From Streptomyces sp. NBC_01439 (GTDB lineage: Bacteria; Actinomycetota; Actinomycetes; Streptomycetales; Streptomycetaceae), in assembly GCF_036227605.1 (NCBI RefSeq), contig NZ_CP109487.1, forward strand, positions 3,360,001 to 3,424,000: a stretch of 64,000 nucleotides of DNA, written 5' to 3'. A program made the translations under genes and the position numbers. Below the pieces are notes generated by a model that made no database searches, was not told where the DNA came from, and worked only from the letters and a program-made list of their open reading frames with translations. Shown one piece after another: positions 42,726-52,492 of the stretch. Position 1 is the first letter of the stretch; every line of letters starts with the position of its first letter.

Positions 42726-42745
42726 TTTCGAGTCCTACGCCTGGC

Positions 42746-43708
42746 CTACGCCTCCGTCAGCGTCGTCAGCAGCGCGTCCGCCGCCGCGTACGGGTCCAGC
42801 TCGCCCACGGCCACCCTCGCGGCCAGAGCGCCCAGGTGCGCGTCCCCGTGCACGTCCGCCATCCGCGCCCGCAGCGCCGTCACGGCGATCGTCTCGACCT
42901 CCCGGCCCGCCCGGGCCGCCCGGCGCTGGGCCAGCACGCCGCGCTCGTCCATCCACGCCCGGTGCTTCTCCAGCGCCTCGACCAGCTCGTCGATGCCCTG
43001 GCCGCGGGCCGCGACCGTCTTCACGATCGGCGGCCGCCAGTCGTCCCGGCCCCGGGCCTCGCCCAGGCCCAGCATGTGGTTCAGCTCCCGGGCGGTGGCG
43101 TCCGCGCCGTCCCGGTCCGCCTTGTTGACCACGTAGACGTCACCGATCTCCAAAATGCCCGCCTTGGCGGCCTGGATCCCGTCCCCCATGCCGGGGGCCA
43201 GCAGCACCACCGAGGTGTCGGCCTGCGAGGCGATCTCCACCTCCGACTGTCCGACACCGACCGTCTCGACCAGGATCACCTCGCAGCCGGCCGCGTCCAG
43301 CACCCGGATCGCCTGCGGGGCGGCCCAGGCGAGCCCGCCCAAGTGGCCGCGGGTGGCCATGGATCGGATGTAGACCCCGGGGTCCGAGGCATGGTCCGAC
43401 ATCCGCACCCGGTCGCCGAGCAGCGCCCCGCCCGAGAAGGGCGAGGACGGGTCGACGGCGAGGACGCCGACCCGCTTGCCGGCCTTGCGGTACGCGGACA
43501 CGAGCGCCGAGGTCGAGGTCGACTTGCCGACGCCCGGCGACCCCGTCAGCCCCACCACGTACGCACCGCCCGTCAGCGGGGCCAGCGCGGCCATCACCTC
43601 GCGCAGCTGCGGGGACGCCCCCTCGACCAGCGAGATCAGCCGGGCCACCGCTCTCGGCCGGCCCTCACGGGCCTGGGCCACCAGCTGGGGGACGTCCACC
43701 GCCGTCAT
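42746..43708 (-). CDS. meaB: MeaB-type GTPase, methylmalonyl-CoA mutase chaperone
   Basis: 320 residues from an ATG at 43708 (MTAVDVPQLVAQAREGRPRA). G3E-family GTPase: Walker A VGLTGSPGVGKSTSTSALV, the Walker B-like IILVETVGVGQSEVEIA region, and VVNKADRDGADA as the base-recognition NKxD. Protects and reactivates B12-dependent mutases and gates cobalamin delivery. 104 bp downstream of the thiolase gene on the same strand; the mutase it serves could be MCM elsewhere or IcmA here. Confidence 0.92.
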   Translation of the reverse strand: MTAVDVPQLVAQAREGRPRAVARLISLVEGASPQLREVMAALAPLTGGAYVVGLTGSPGVGKSTSTSALVSAYRKAGKRVGVLAVDPSSPFSGGALLGDRVRMSDHASDPGVYIRSMATRGHLGGLAWAAPQAIRVLDAAGCEVILVETVGVGQSEVEIASQADTSVVLLAPGMGDGIQAAKAGILEIGDVYVVNKADRDGADATARELNHMLGLGEARGRDDWRPPIVKTVAARGQGIDELVEALEKHRAWMDERGVLAQRRAARAGREVETIAVTALRARMADVHGDAHLGALAARVAVGELDPYAAADALLTTLTEA

Positions 43709-43812
43709 ACGTGCTGCGCTCCTCGGTTCTCGTACGGGATGCGTGCGGGCCACCGGGCCCGGGGAAGAGGGTCCGCCGGGCCCCCGCATCGGGGCCCGGC
43801 GGCCTGGCGTGC

Positions 43813-45012
43813 CTACTTGGCGACGCGGACGATCAGCGCGTCGCCCTGACCGCCGCCGCCGCACAGGGCGGCCGCGCCGACGCCGCCGCCGCGGCGCTTC
43901 AGCTCCAGCGCCAGGTGCAGCACCACACGGGCGCCGGACATGCCGATCGGGTGCCCCAGGGCGATGGCGCCACCGTTGACGTTCACCTTTTCCGGGGTCA
44001 CGCCGAGGTCCTTCATTGACTGCACGGCGACCGCCGCGAAGGCCTCGTTGATCTCGATGAGGTCCAGGTCGGAGACCTCGAGGCCCTCCTTCTTCAGCGC
44101 GTGCAGGATCGCGTTCGACGGCTGCGACTGGAGCGAGTTGTCGGGACCGGCCACATTGCCGTGGGCGCCGATCTCGGCGATCCACTCCAGGCCGAGCTCC
44201 TCGGCCTTCGCCTTGCTCATCACGACCACGGCGGCGGCGCCGTCGCTGATCTGGGAGGAGGTACCGGCGGTGATCGTGCCGTCCTTGGCGAAGGCCGGAC
44301 GCAGCTTGCCGAGGGACTCCACGGTGGTCTCGGGGCGGATGCCCTCGTCCGCCGAGAAGATCACCGGGTCGCCCTTGCGCTGCGGGATCTCCACGGGCAC
44401 GATCTCGGCCTCGAAGACGCCGTTCTTCTGCGCGGCCGCGGCCCGCTGGTGCGAGGCGGCGGCGAACTCGTCCTGCGGCGCGCGCTCGATGCCCAAGCGG
44501 GTGTTGTGCTTCTCGGTGGACTCGCCCATCGCGATGTTCTCGAAGGCGTCGGTGAGGCCGTCGTAGGCCATCGCGTCCAGCATCTCGACGGCGCCGTACT
44601 TGTAGCCCTCGCGGGTCTTGGGCAGCAGGTGCGGGGCGTTGGTCATGGACTCCTGACCACCCGCGACCACGATGTCGAACTCACCGGCGCGGATCAGCTG
44701 GTCGGCCAGCGCGATCGCGTCCAGGCCCGAGAGGCACACCTTGTTGATCGTGAGCGCGGGCACGTTCATCGGGATGCCGGCCTTGACCGCCGCCTGGCGG
44801 GCGGGGATCTGGCCCGCGCCGGCCTGCAGCACCTGGCCCATGATCACGTACTGCACCTGGTCGCCGGAGATCCCGGCCCGGTCCAGCGCGGACTTGATGG
44901 CGAAGCCGCCGAGGTCGGCACCCGAGAAGGACTTCAGCGAGCCGAGCAGCCGCCCCATGGGCGTGCGGGCCCCGGCGACGATCACAGAAGTGGTGTTGTT
45001 CGATCCGGACAT
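43813..45012 (-). CDS. Acetyl-CoA C-acetyltransferase (thiolase)
   Basis: 399 residues from an ATG at 45012 with AAGGGG upstream. Thiolase fold: the acyl-accepting Cys in [11 protein letters not shown], the His of NEAFA and [11 protein letters not shown], and the final Cys of CGGGGQGDA. Condenses or cleaves acetoacetyl-CoA. It sits between meaB and the divergent epimerase in a branched/short-chain acyl-CoA neighbourhood, with hbd some 16 kb away. Confidence 0.93.
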   Translation of the reverse strand: MSGSNNTTSVIVAGARTPMGRLLGSLKSFSGADLGGFAIKSALDRAGISGDQVQYVIMGQVLQAGAGQIPARQAAVKAGIPMNVPALTINKVCLSGLDAIALADQLIRAGEFDIVVAGGQESMTNAPHLLPKTREGYKYGAVEMLDAMAYDGLTDAFENIAMGESTEKHNTRLGIERAPQDEFAAASHQRAAAAQKNGVFEAEIVPVEIPQRKGDPVIFSADEGIRPETTVESLGKLRPAFAKDGTITAGTSSQISDGAAAVVVMSKAKAEELGLEWIAEIGAHGNVAGPDNSLQSQPSNAILHALKKEGLEVSDLDLIEINEAFAAVAVQSMKDLGVTPEKVNVNGGAIALGHPIGMSGARVVLHLALELKRRGGGVGAAALCGGGGQGDALIVRVAK

Positions 45013-45147
45013 GAGGCACAGCCCCTTGGATGAGGAGTGAACGAGGGTTTACGTGAATGTACTGGGCGGTACCGCAGCGGTCATCGGGCTGCCGGTGTGA
45101 TCGCGCGCACGTTGCGTGACGGCCCCCTTCGGCGGTGCACTGTCACC

Positions 45148-45576
45148 ATGCTGACAAGAATCGACCACATCGGGATCGCCTGCTTCGACCTGGACAAGAC
45201 TGTCGAGTTCTACCGTGCCACGTACGGCTTCGAGGTGTTCCACTCCGAGGTCAACGAGGAGCAGGGTGTCCGCGAGGCCATGTTGAAAATCAACGAGACG
45301 TCCGACGGCGGCGCCTCGTACCTCCAGCTCCTGGAGCCCACCCGCGAGGACTCCGCCGTTGGCAAATGGCTGGCCAAGAACGGCGAGGGCGTCCACCACA
45401 TCGCCTTCGGCACCGAGGACGTCCAGGGGGACTCCGAAGCCATCCGCGGCAAGGGCGTCCGCGTCCTCTACGACCAGCCCCGCACCGGCTCCATGGGCTC
45501 CTCCATCACCTTCCTGCACCCCAAGGATTGCCACGGAGTCCTCACCGAACTGGTCACCTCGAACCCCGAGCACTGA
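45148..45576 (+). CDS. mce: Methylmalonyl-CoA epimerase
   Basis: 142 residues from an ATG at 45148 (MLTRIDHIGIACFDLDKTVE). Vicinal oxygen chelate fold with metal ligands in RIDHIGIA, VHHIAFGTED and the late HGVLTELV. Interconverts (R)- and (S)-methylmalonyl-CoA for the propionate pathway. An in-frame GTG lies two codons upstream. Divergent from the thiolase gene with a 135-bp shared promoter gap. Confidence 0.92.
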   Translation: MLTRIDHIGIACFDLDKTVEFYRATYGFEVFHSEVNEEQGVREAMLKINETSDGGASYLQLLEPTREDSAVGKWLAKNGEGVHHIAFGTEDVQGDSEAIRGKGVRVLYDQPRTGSMGSSITFLHPKDCHGVLTELVTSNPEH

Positions 45577-45768
45577 CGGACCACTGATGGCCCGATTCCC
45601 CGGCCGGTAGAGTGGCCATGGCTCGGCCGGGGTTCGGTGCGGAGACGGGGTCGGGGCCTGTGACCCCTGCCCCGGTATCTGACACCATTCCCCCGGGGGC
45701 GTCGTTCAGCGGGCGAGCGATGCTCATTGGAAGTGAGCTTGCGACCAGGGGACGGATGGGACCGCGCT

Positions 45769-48700
45769 GTGCGGGGCTACGAAAGCCAGGAGAGCCATCA
45801 GGCCGAGGCCGACCATCTCTCGCGCTTCGAGGCCGAGATGGAGCGGCTGAAGAAGGAGCGCGGGAAGGCCGTCCAGCACGCTGAGGACCTGGGGTACCAG
45901 GTCGAGGTGTTGCGGGCCAAGCTTCACGAGGTACGACGCGCTCTTGCGTCCCGACCCGCCTACGACGGCGCGGACATGGGGTACCAAGCGGAGCAGCTGC
46001 TCCGCAATGCCCAGATCCAGGCCGACCAGATGCGTTCCGACGCGGAGCGCGAGCTCCGTGACGCCCGGGCCCAGACCCAGCGCATCCTCCAGGAGCACGC
46101 CGAGCACCAGGCGCGCCTGCAGGCCGAGCTGCACGCCGAGGCCGTCAACCGCCGCCAGCGCCTGGACCAGGAGCTGGGCGAGCGGCGCCAGACCGTCGAG
46201 GCCCACGTCAACGAGAACGTGGCCTGGGCCGAGCAGTTGCGCGCCCGTACGGAGTCCCAGGCCCGCCGGCTCATGGAGGAGTCCCGCGCCGAGGCCGAGC
46301 AGTCGCTGAACGCCGCCCGCGCGGAAGCCGCCCGGATCGCCGAGGAGACCCGGCGCCGGATGGCCGGGGACGCCGAGACCGCTCGTGCGGAGGCCGAGGC
46401 CACGCTGCTGCGCGCCCGCAAGGAGGCCGAGCGGCTGCTGACCGCCGCGTCCGCGCAGGCCCAGGAGGCCAGTGAGCACGCGGAACGGCTGCGCTCCACC
46501 ACCAGCGCCGAGGCCGAGCACACCCGCCAGCAGACCCTGGACCTCGGCCGGATCGCCGAATCCCGCGTGCAGGAAGCCGATTCCGCGCTGCGCGGGGCCC
46601 GCGCGGAGGCGGAGAAGCTCCTCGCGGAGGCGAAGGAGAGCGCCACCCGGCAGCTGACGTCGGCGGAGTCGGTCAACGAGCAGCGCACCCGCACCGCCAA
46701 GGAGCAGGTCGCCCGGCTGGTCGGCGAGGCCACCAAGGAGGCCGAGGCCCTCAAGGCGGAGGCCGAGCAGGTCCTGGCCGACGCCCGCGCGGACGCCGAG
46801 CGGCAGCGCACCGAGGCCGGCGAGCAGGCCCGTACGGCTGCGGCCGAGGACATGGCGGCGCAGCTGGCGAAGGCCGCCCGCACCGCCGAGGACGTACTGA
46901 ACAAGGCCTCGGAGGACGCCCGGGCCACCACCCGGGCCGCGTCCGAGGAGGCCGAGCGGATCCGCCGCGAGGCCGAGACCGAGGCCGACCGGCTGCGCCT
47001 GCAGGCGGCGGCCACGGCCGACGAGCTCAAGGGCGCGGCGAAGGACGACACCGAGGAGTACCGGGCCCGTACGGTCGAGCTCCAGTCGGAGGCCCGGCGG
47101 CTGCGCGGCGAGGCCGAGCAGCTGCGCGCCGAGGCCGTCGCCGAGGGCGAGCGGATCCGCGGCGAGGCCCGCCGTGAGGCCGTCCAGCAGATCGAGGAGG
47201 CGGCCCGGACCGCCGAGGAACTGCTCGGCAAGGCCAAGGCGGACGCCGACGAGCTGCGCGGCGGCGCGACCGCCGAGAGCGAGCGGGTGCGCGCCGAGGC
47301 CGTGGAGCGGGCCGGCATGCTGCGCAAGCAGGCCGAGGAGACCCTGGAGCGGACCCGCGCCGAGGCCGAGCGGCTGCGCACCGAGGCCGAGGAGCAGGCC
47401 GAGGGCGTACGGGCCGAGGCGGACGCGGCTGCCGCCGCCCGGCGCCAGGAGACCGAGCAGGCGCTGGCCGCCAAGCGGGCGGAGGCCGACGAGGAGCTCG
47501 TACGGCTGCACACGGAGGCCGAGACCCGGCTGACGACGGCCGAGCAGACGCTGCGTGACGCCCGTGGTGCGGCGGAGAACATCCGCCGGGAGACCACGGA
47601 GGAGAACGACCGGCTGCGTGCCGAGGCGGCGGAGCGGATCCGCACGCTGCAGGCGCAGTCGGAGGTCGAGGCCGACCAGCTGCGCACCGAAGCGGCGCAG
47701 GACGCCGGCCGGGTGCGCGCCGAGGCCGAGCAGTCCGCCGTGCGCCTGCGCGGTGAGGCCGAGGCCGAGGCCGAACGGGTGCGCTCGGAGGCCCAGGAGA
47801 CCGCGGACCGGCTGCGCGCGGAGGCGAAGGCCGCCGCCGAGCGGGTCGCCGAAGAGGCCGCGGAGGCGCTGGCCGCCGCACAGGAGGAGGCCGCCCGGCG
47901 CCGCCGGGAGTCCGAGGAGACCCTGGCGTCGGCACGCACCGACGCGGACAACGAGCGGGCGCAGGCCCGCGAGCAGAGCGAGGAACTGCTGGCGCAGGCC
48001 CGCAAGCGCTCCGAGGAGGCGCAGGCCGAGGCGGTCTGGCTGACCGAGGAGGCCGAGCGGCGCGCGTCGGAGGTCGTCTCTGCTGCGGAGGCCACCGCCC
48101 AGCAGGTACGGGACTCCGTGGCCGGGCTGCACGAGCAGGCCGAGGAAGAGATCGCCGGACTGCGCAACGCCGCCGAACACGCGGCGGAGCGCACGAAGAC
48201 GGAGGCCGAGGAAGAGGCCGGCCGGGTCCGCAGCGACGCCTACGCGGAGCGGGAGCGGGCCACCGAGGACGCCAACCGGGTCCGCAGCGAGGCGCGGGCC
48301 GAGACGGACGCGGCAAAGGCACTGGCGGAGCGTACGGTCGCCGAGGCCATCGCCGAGGCGGAGCAGCTGCGCAGCGACACCGCCGAGTACGCGCAGCGGG
48401 TGCGTACGGAGGCCACGGACGCGCTGGCCTCCTCCGAGCGGGACGCGTCCCGGACCCGGGCCGACGCCCGGGCCGACGCGAACCGCATCCGCGGCGAGGC
48501 GGCGGAGTCCCTGGAGGCCTCCCGCGCCGAGGGCGCCCGGATCACGGCCGAGGCGACGGCGGAGGCCGAACGGATCACCGCCGAGGCGGCCGAGGCCGCC
48601 GAGGCCGTCCGCACCGAGGCCGCCAACAGCCTGGACGAGGCTCGGGCCGAGGGCAACCGGCTGCGTACCGAGGCCGCGGAGCAGGTCGACCGGCTCATCA

Positions 48701-50259
48701 GCGAGGCCGCGGCGGAGGCCGACCGGCTCACCGACGAGACCCGCGCCGCGAACGCGGCGACCGTCGGCGAGGCGACGCTGGAGGCCGAGCGGCTCACCAC
48801 CGCGGCGACCCGGCTCAAGGCGCAGGCGGCCGAGACCCTCGCGAGCGCCGAGCGCGACGCCGCGCGGATCATGGTCGACTCGCGCGCCGAGGGCGACCGG
48901 CTGATCGACGAGACCCGCGTGGCCAACGCGGCCACCGTCGGCGAGGCCACGGCGGAGGCCGACCGGCTGCGCGCCGAGGCGGCCCAGGTGCTGGACGAAG
49001 CCCGTGCGGAGGGCGGCCGGATCATCGGCGAGGCCACCGCGGAGGCGGATCGGGTCACGGCCGCGGCGAACGAGACCCTGGCGGGCGCCGAGCGCGATGC
49101 CGAGCAGACGCTGGACGAGGCGCGCGCCGAGGCGAACCGGCTGCGCACCGAGGCGGCCGAGCAGGCGGACCGGCTCGTCACCGAGGCCATCTCCGAGACG
49201 GAGAAGCTCACCGAGCAGACCCGCAAGGACAACGAGCGCACGGTCGGCGAGGCGGCCGGCGAGGCCGAGCGGCTGCGCGCGGACGCGTCGGAGGCGCTGT
49301 CCTCGGCGCAGGAGCACGCGACCCGCACCCGGTCGGAGGCCGAGCGGGTCAAGGCCCAGGCTGCGGCCGAGGCGGAGCGCACCCGCAGCGAGGCCCGTGC
49401 CGAGTCCGAGCGGCTGCTCGACGAGGCGCGCGAGGCGGCCAACAAGCGCCGCACCGAGGCCGCGGAGCAGGTCGACCGGCTCATCACCGAGGCCGCGGCG
49501 GAAGCCGACAAGCTCACGGCCGATGCGCAGAAGCAGGCCCTCGCCGCCACCACGGCGGCCGAGGAGCAGGCCGACGCGATGGTCGACGCGGCCCGCAAGG
49601 AGGCCGTGCGGATCACCTCCGAGGCGACCGTCGAGGGCAACTCCATGGTGGAGAAGGCCCGTACGGACGCGAACGAGCTGCTGGTCGGCGCGCGCACGGA
49701 CGCGGCTGCCATAAGGGAACGGGCGGAGGAGCTGCGCGGCCGCGTCGAGGGCGAGGTCGAGGAGCTGCACGAGCGGGCCCGCCGGGAGTCGGCGGAGCAG
49801 ATGAAGTCGGCCGGCGAGCGCGTGGACAAGCTGGTGCGCGCGGCGACGGAGCAGAGCGTCGAGGCCGAGGCGAAGGCCAAGGAGCTGGTGTCGGACGCGA
49901 GCAGCGAGGCGAGCAAGGTGCGCATCGCGGCGGTCCGCAAGGCGGAGGCGCTCCTCAAGGAGGCCGAGCAGAAGAAGGCGGAGCTGGCCCGGGAGGCCGA
50001 GAGCGCGCTCGCCGAGGCCAAGGCGGAGGCCGAGCGCCTCGTCGAGGAGGGCCGCCGCGAGCTGGAGGTCCTCGTCCGCAGGCGGCAGGACATTCAGGGG
50101 GAGATCTCCCGTGTCCAGGACGTTCTTGAGGCGTTGGAGTCATTCGAGGCGCCTTCGGGCGGCGGAAAGCCGGCGGTCGGCAGCCAGGGCACGGGGGGCG
50201 TGAAGGCCGGAGTGACTGCGGGATCCACTCGTTCGGGTGGCAAGTCGTCGGAGGGGTAG
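45769..50259 (+). CDS. scy: Coiled-coil polarity protein Scy
   Basis: 1496 residues from a GTG at 45769 (MRGYESQESHQAEADHLSRF) with GGATGGGA upstream; a TTG-started extension is less likely. Almost entirely alpha-helical coiled coil, rich in Ala, Glu, Arg. A short N-terminal part (AEMERLKKERGKAVQHAEDL) is of heptad type, then a very long rod with repeats such as DETRAANAATVGEAT recurring 58 residues later. It ends with a Gly/Ser-rich tail. Scy scaffolds the tip-organising centre with DivIVA and FilP in hyphae. S. coelicolor Scy is, from memory, about 1326 residues, so this copy is longer. No signal peptide. Confidence 0.93.
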   Translation: MRGYESQESHQAEADHLSRFEAEMERLKKERGKAVQHAEDLGYQVEVLRAKLHEVRRALASRPAYDGADMGYQAEQLLRNAQIQADQMRSDAERELRDARAQTQRILQEHAEHQARLQAELHAEAVNRRQRLDQELGERRQTVEAHVNENVAWAEQLRARTESQARRLMEESRAEAEQSLNAARAEAARIAEETRRRMAGDAETARAEAEATLLRARKEAERLLTAASAQAQEASEHAERLRSTTSAEAEHTRQQTLDLGRIAESRVQEADSALRGARAEAEKLLAEAKESATRQLTSAESVNEQRTRTAKEQVARLVGEATKEAEALKAEAEQVLADARADAERQRTEAGEQARTAAAEDMAAQLAKAARTAEDVLNKASEDARATTRAASEEAERIRREAETEADRLRLQAAATADELKGAAKDDTEEYRARTVELQSEARRLRGEAEQLRAEAVAEGERIRGEARREAVQQIEEAARTAEELLGKAKADADELRGGATAESERVRAEAVERAGMLRKQAEETLERTRAEAERLRTEAEEQAEGVRAEADAAAAARRQETEQALAAKRAEADEELVRLHTEAETRLTTAEQTLRDARGAAENIRRETTEENDRLRAEAAERIRTLQAQSEVEADQLRTEAAQDAGRVRAEAEQSAVRLRGEAEAEAERVRSEAQETADRLRAEAKAAAERVAEEAAEALAAAQEEAARRRRESEETLASARTDADNERAQAREQSEELLAQARKRSEEAQAEAVWLTEEAERRASEVVSAAEATAQQVRDSVAGLHEQAEEEIAGLRNAAEHAAERTKTEAEEEAGRVRSDAYAERERATEDANRVRSEARAETDAAKALAERTVAEAIAEAEQLRSDTAEYAQRVRTEATDALASSERDASRTRADARADANRIRGEAAESLEASRAEGARITAEATAEAERITAEAAEAAEAVRTEAANSLDEARAEGNRLRTEAAEQVDRLISEAAAEADRLTDETRAANAATVGEATLEAERLTTAATRLKAQAAETLASAERDAARIMVDSRAEGDRLIDETRVANAATVGEATAEADRLRAEAAQVLDEARAEGGRIIGEATAEADRVTAAANETLAGAERDAEQTLDEARAEANRLRTEAAEQADRLVTEAISETEKLTEQTRKDNERTVGEAAGEAERLRADASEALSSAQEHATRTRSEAERVKAQAAAEAERTRSEARAESERLLDEAREAANKRRTEAAEQVDRLITEAAAEADKLTADAQKQALAATTAAEEQADAMVDAARKEAVRITSEATVEGNSMVEKARTDANELLVGARTDAAAIRERAEELRGRVEGEVEELHERARRESAEQMKSAGERVDKLVRAATEQSVEAEAKAKELVSDASSEASKVRIAAVRKAEALLKEAEQKKAELAREAESALAEAKAEAERLVEEGRRELEVLVRRRQDIQGEISRVQDVLEALESFEAPSGGGKPAVGSQGTGGVKAGVTAGSTRSGGKSSEG

Positions 50260-50454
50260 CCAAATGCTCCGAGGTGTGTGCACCTGATGAAGGTTCAGGC
50301 GAACGGGTGACAAGCATTCTGCCGCCTTGCCACTCAAAAGGGGTGTCATTGTCCAGATCAAACGCGGATTGACTCGATGACACGCCGTCTGGGCGCCTAG
50401 GATTCCCCTAACACCTCACGTAGCACCTCATCGGTCTCATTCGACAGGAACCCC

Positions 50455-51393
50455 ATGAGCGACACTTCCTCCCCCTTCGGCTTCGAGCTCGTGCGGCGTG
50501 GTTACGACCGTGGTCAGGTGGACGACCGCATTACCAAGCTGGTCTCCGACCGCGACAGCGCCCTTGGACGTATCAACTCTCTGGAAAAGCGGATCGAGGA
50601 GTTGCACCTCGAAACGCAGAACGCCCAGGCCCAGGTGACCGACGCGGAGCCGTCGTACGCCGGTCTCGGCGCCCGGGTCGAGAAGATCCTGCGGCTGGCC
50701 GAGGAGGAGGCGAAGGACCTGCGCGAGGAGGCCCGTCGCGCGGCGGAGCAGCACCGTGAGCTCGCCGAGTCGGCCGCCCAGCAGGTGCGCAACGACGCCG
50801 AGTCGTTCGCGGCCGACCGCAAGTCGAAGGCGGAGGACGAGGGCGTCCGCATCGTCGAGAAGGCCAAGGGCGACGCCGCCACCCTGCGCGCCGAGGCCCA
50901 GAAGGACGCGGCCTCCAAGCGCGAGGAGGCCGACGCCCTCTTCGAGGAGACCCGCGCGAAGGCCGCCCAGGCCGCCGCGGACTTCGAGACCAACCTGGCC
51001 AAGCGCCGCGAGCAGTCCGAGCGCGACCTGGCCTCCCGTCAGGCCAAGGCGGAGAAGCGCCTCGCGGAGATCGAGCACCGCGCCGAGCAGCTGCGCCTGG
51101 AGGCCGAGAAGCTGCGTACGGACGCCGAGCGCCGGGCCCGGCAGACCGTGGAGACCGCGCAGCGCCAGGCCGAGGACATCGTGGCCGACGCCAACGCCAA
51201 GGCGGACCGCATCCGCAGCGAGTCCGAGCGCGAGCTGGCGGCGCTCACCAACCGCCGCGACTCGATCAACGCGCAGCTGACCAACGTCCGCGAGATGCTG
51301 GCGACGCTCACCGGTGCGGCCGTCGCGGCGGCCAACCCGATCGTGGACGACGAGCCCGTGACCCGCGGCGTGCCGGCTCAGCAGAGCCGCTGA
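50455..51393 (+). CDS. filP: Coiled-coil cytoskeletal protein FilP
   Basis: 312 residues (MSDTSSPFGFELVRRGYDRG). An N-terminal GYDRGQVDDRI segment, like a DivIVA opening, is followed by a continuous coiled coil (ARVEKILRLAEEEAKDLREE) and a short disordered C-terminus. Forms intermediate-filament-like networks behind the hyphal tip, interacting with Scy and DivIVA. 195 bp after scy. Ends before a strong hairpin. The length matches known FilP (about 310). Confidence 0.95.
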   Translation: MSDTSSPFGFELVRRGYDRGQVDDRITKLVSDRDSALGRINSLEKRIEELHLETQNAQAQVTDAEPSYAGLGARVEKILRLAEEEAKDLREEARRAAEQHRELAESAAQQVRNDAESFAADRKSKAEDEGVRIVEKAKGDAATLRAEAQKDAASKREEADALFEETRAKAAQAAADFETNLAKRREQSERDLASRQAKAEKRLAEIEHRAEQLRLEAEKLRTDAERRARQTVETAQRQAEDIVADANAKADRIRSESERELAALTNRRDSINAQLTNVREMLATLTGAAVAAANPIVDDEPVTRGVPAQQSR

Positions 51394-51433
51394 TTTCCGC
51401 CGGGCGGCACGCAGCACCCGTCGCACGCCCGAT

Positions 51434-51475
51434 CGAGGGCCCTATGTCACCTTTTGCGGTGGCGTAGGGCCCTCG
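51434..51475 (+). terminator. FilP terminator hairpin
   Basis: In RNA, an 18-bp stem with two G-U pairs (left arm CGAGGGCCCUAUGUCACC) around UUUUGC. It lies 40 bp after the filP stop and just before the next gene's promoter. Confidence 0.8.
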
Positions 51476-51482
51476 GGCGTTC

Positions 51483-51488
51483 TAGCGT
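51483..51488 (+). promoter_or_regulatory. Probable -10 of leaderless ABC-transporter operon 1
   Basis: TAGCGT ends 6 bases before the ATG at 51495 and no ribosome-binding site is present. The -35 would fall in the right arm of the filP terminator. Confidence 0.5.
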
Positions 51489-51494
51489 GGCCGC

Positions 51495-52490
51495 ATGATC
51501 GAGCTTGAGGGCCTCACGAAACGATTCGGTACGACGACCGCCGTCGACCACCTCAGCTGCCAGATCCGACCGGGGGCGGTGACCGGTTTCCTCGGCCCCA
51601 ACGGCGCGGGCAAGTCCACGACCATGCGCATGATGCTCGACCTCGACACCCCGACCAGCGGCACGGTCCGGGTCTACGGGAAGCACTACCGCGACCTGCC
51701 GGAACCGCTGAAGCACGTCGGGGCGCTACTCGACGCGAAGGCCATGCACGGTGGCCGAAATGCATACAACAACCTTCTCTGCCTGGCCCAATCGAACCGC
51801 ATCCCGCGACAACGGGTCGATGAAGTGCTGGATCTGGTCGGCCTGACGGCCGTGGCGAAGAAGAAGCCCAAAGGTTTTTCGCTCGGAATGAGCCAACGGC
51901 TTGGAATCGCCTCCGCATTGCTGGGTGACCCGGAAATCCTGATGTTCGACGAACCGGTCAACGGCCTGGACCCCGAGGGAATTCTCTGGATCCGCAATCT
52001 GATGAAGGGCCTGGCGGCGGAGGGGAGGACGATCTTCGTCTCCTCCCACCTGATGAGCGAAATGGCGCTGACCGCAGACCATTTGGTCGTCATCGGACAG
52101 GGAAAGCTGCTGGCAGACCTACCGATGGCCGATTTCATCCGGCAGAACTCGCGCAGCTACGTCCGGCTGCGCACGCCGCAGCAGGAGCGGCTGAAGGACG
52201 TCCTGCACGAGGCCGGGATCAACGCCGTCAGCGTTCCCGCCACCGGCACCCTGGAGATCGACGGCGCGAGTGCGGAGCAGCTCGGCGAGCTGGCCGCCCA
52301 CCACCGGATCGTGCTCCACGAGCTCAGCCCGCAGCGGGCTTCGCTGGAGGAAGCGTTCATGCGCATGACGGCGGACTCCGTCGAGTACCACGCCCACGCA
52401 CCGGGCACGGCTGCCGACGCCCCGGCCCGGCCGGCCGACGTCCCCGCCTGGGGCGCCGGCTTCCGGGCGACGCGCAAGGCCGGTGAGTGA
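51495..52490 (+). CDS. ABC transporter ATP-binding protein (export system 1)
   Basis: 331 residues. Walker A GPNGAGKST, signature FSLGMSQRLGIA, Walker B ILMFDEPVNGLD and the switch His region (VSSHLMSEM). It belongs to the ABC-2 drug/lantibiotic-export group, with a ~90-residue C-terminal extension (RLRTPQQERLKDVLHEAGIN). The permease starts 2 bp downstream. A closely related pair follows at 53409. Confidence 0.92.
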   Translation: MIELEGLTKRFGTTTAVDHLSCQIRPGAVTGFLGPNGAGKSTTMRMMLDLDTPTSGTVRVYGKHYRDLPEPLKHVGALLDAKAMHGGRNAYNNLLCLAQSNRIPRQRVDEVLDLVGLTAVAKKKPKGFSLGMSQRLGIASALLGDPEILMFDEPVNGLDPEGILWIRNLMKGLAAEGRTIFVSSHLMSEMALTADHLVVIGQGKLLADLPMADFIRQNSRSYVRLRTPQQERLKDVLHEAGINAVSVPATGTLEIDGASAEQLGELAAHHRIVLHELSPQRASLEEAFMRMTADSVEYHAHAPGTAADAPARPADVPAWGAGFRATRKAGE

Positions 52491-52492
52491 GC

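Noticed and set aside
45724..49770. 1348-codon minus-strand frame opposite scy
   Set aside because: Leu/Gly/Arg-rich mirror of Ala/Glu/Arg coiled-coil codons; no start signal, no domain.
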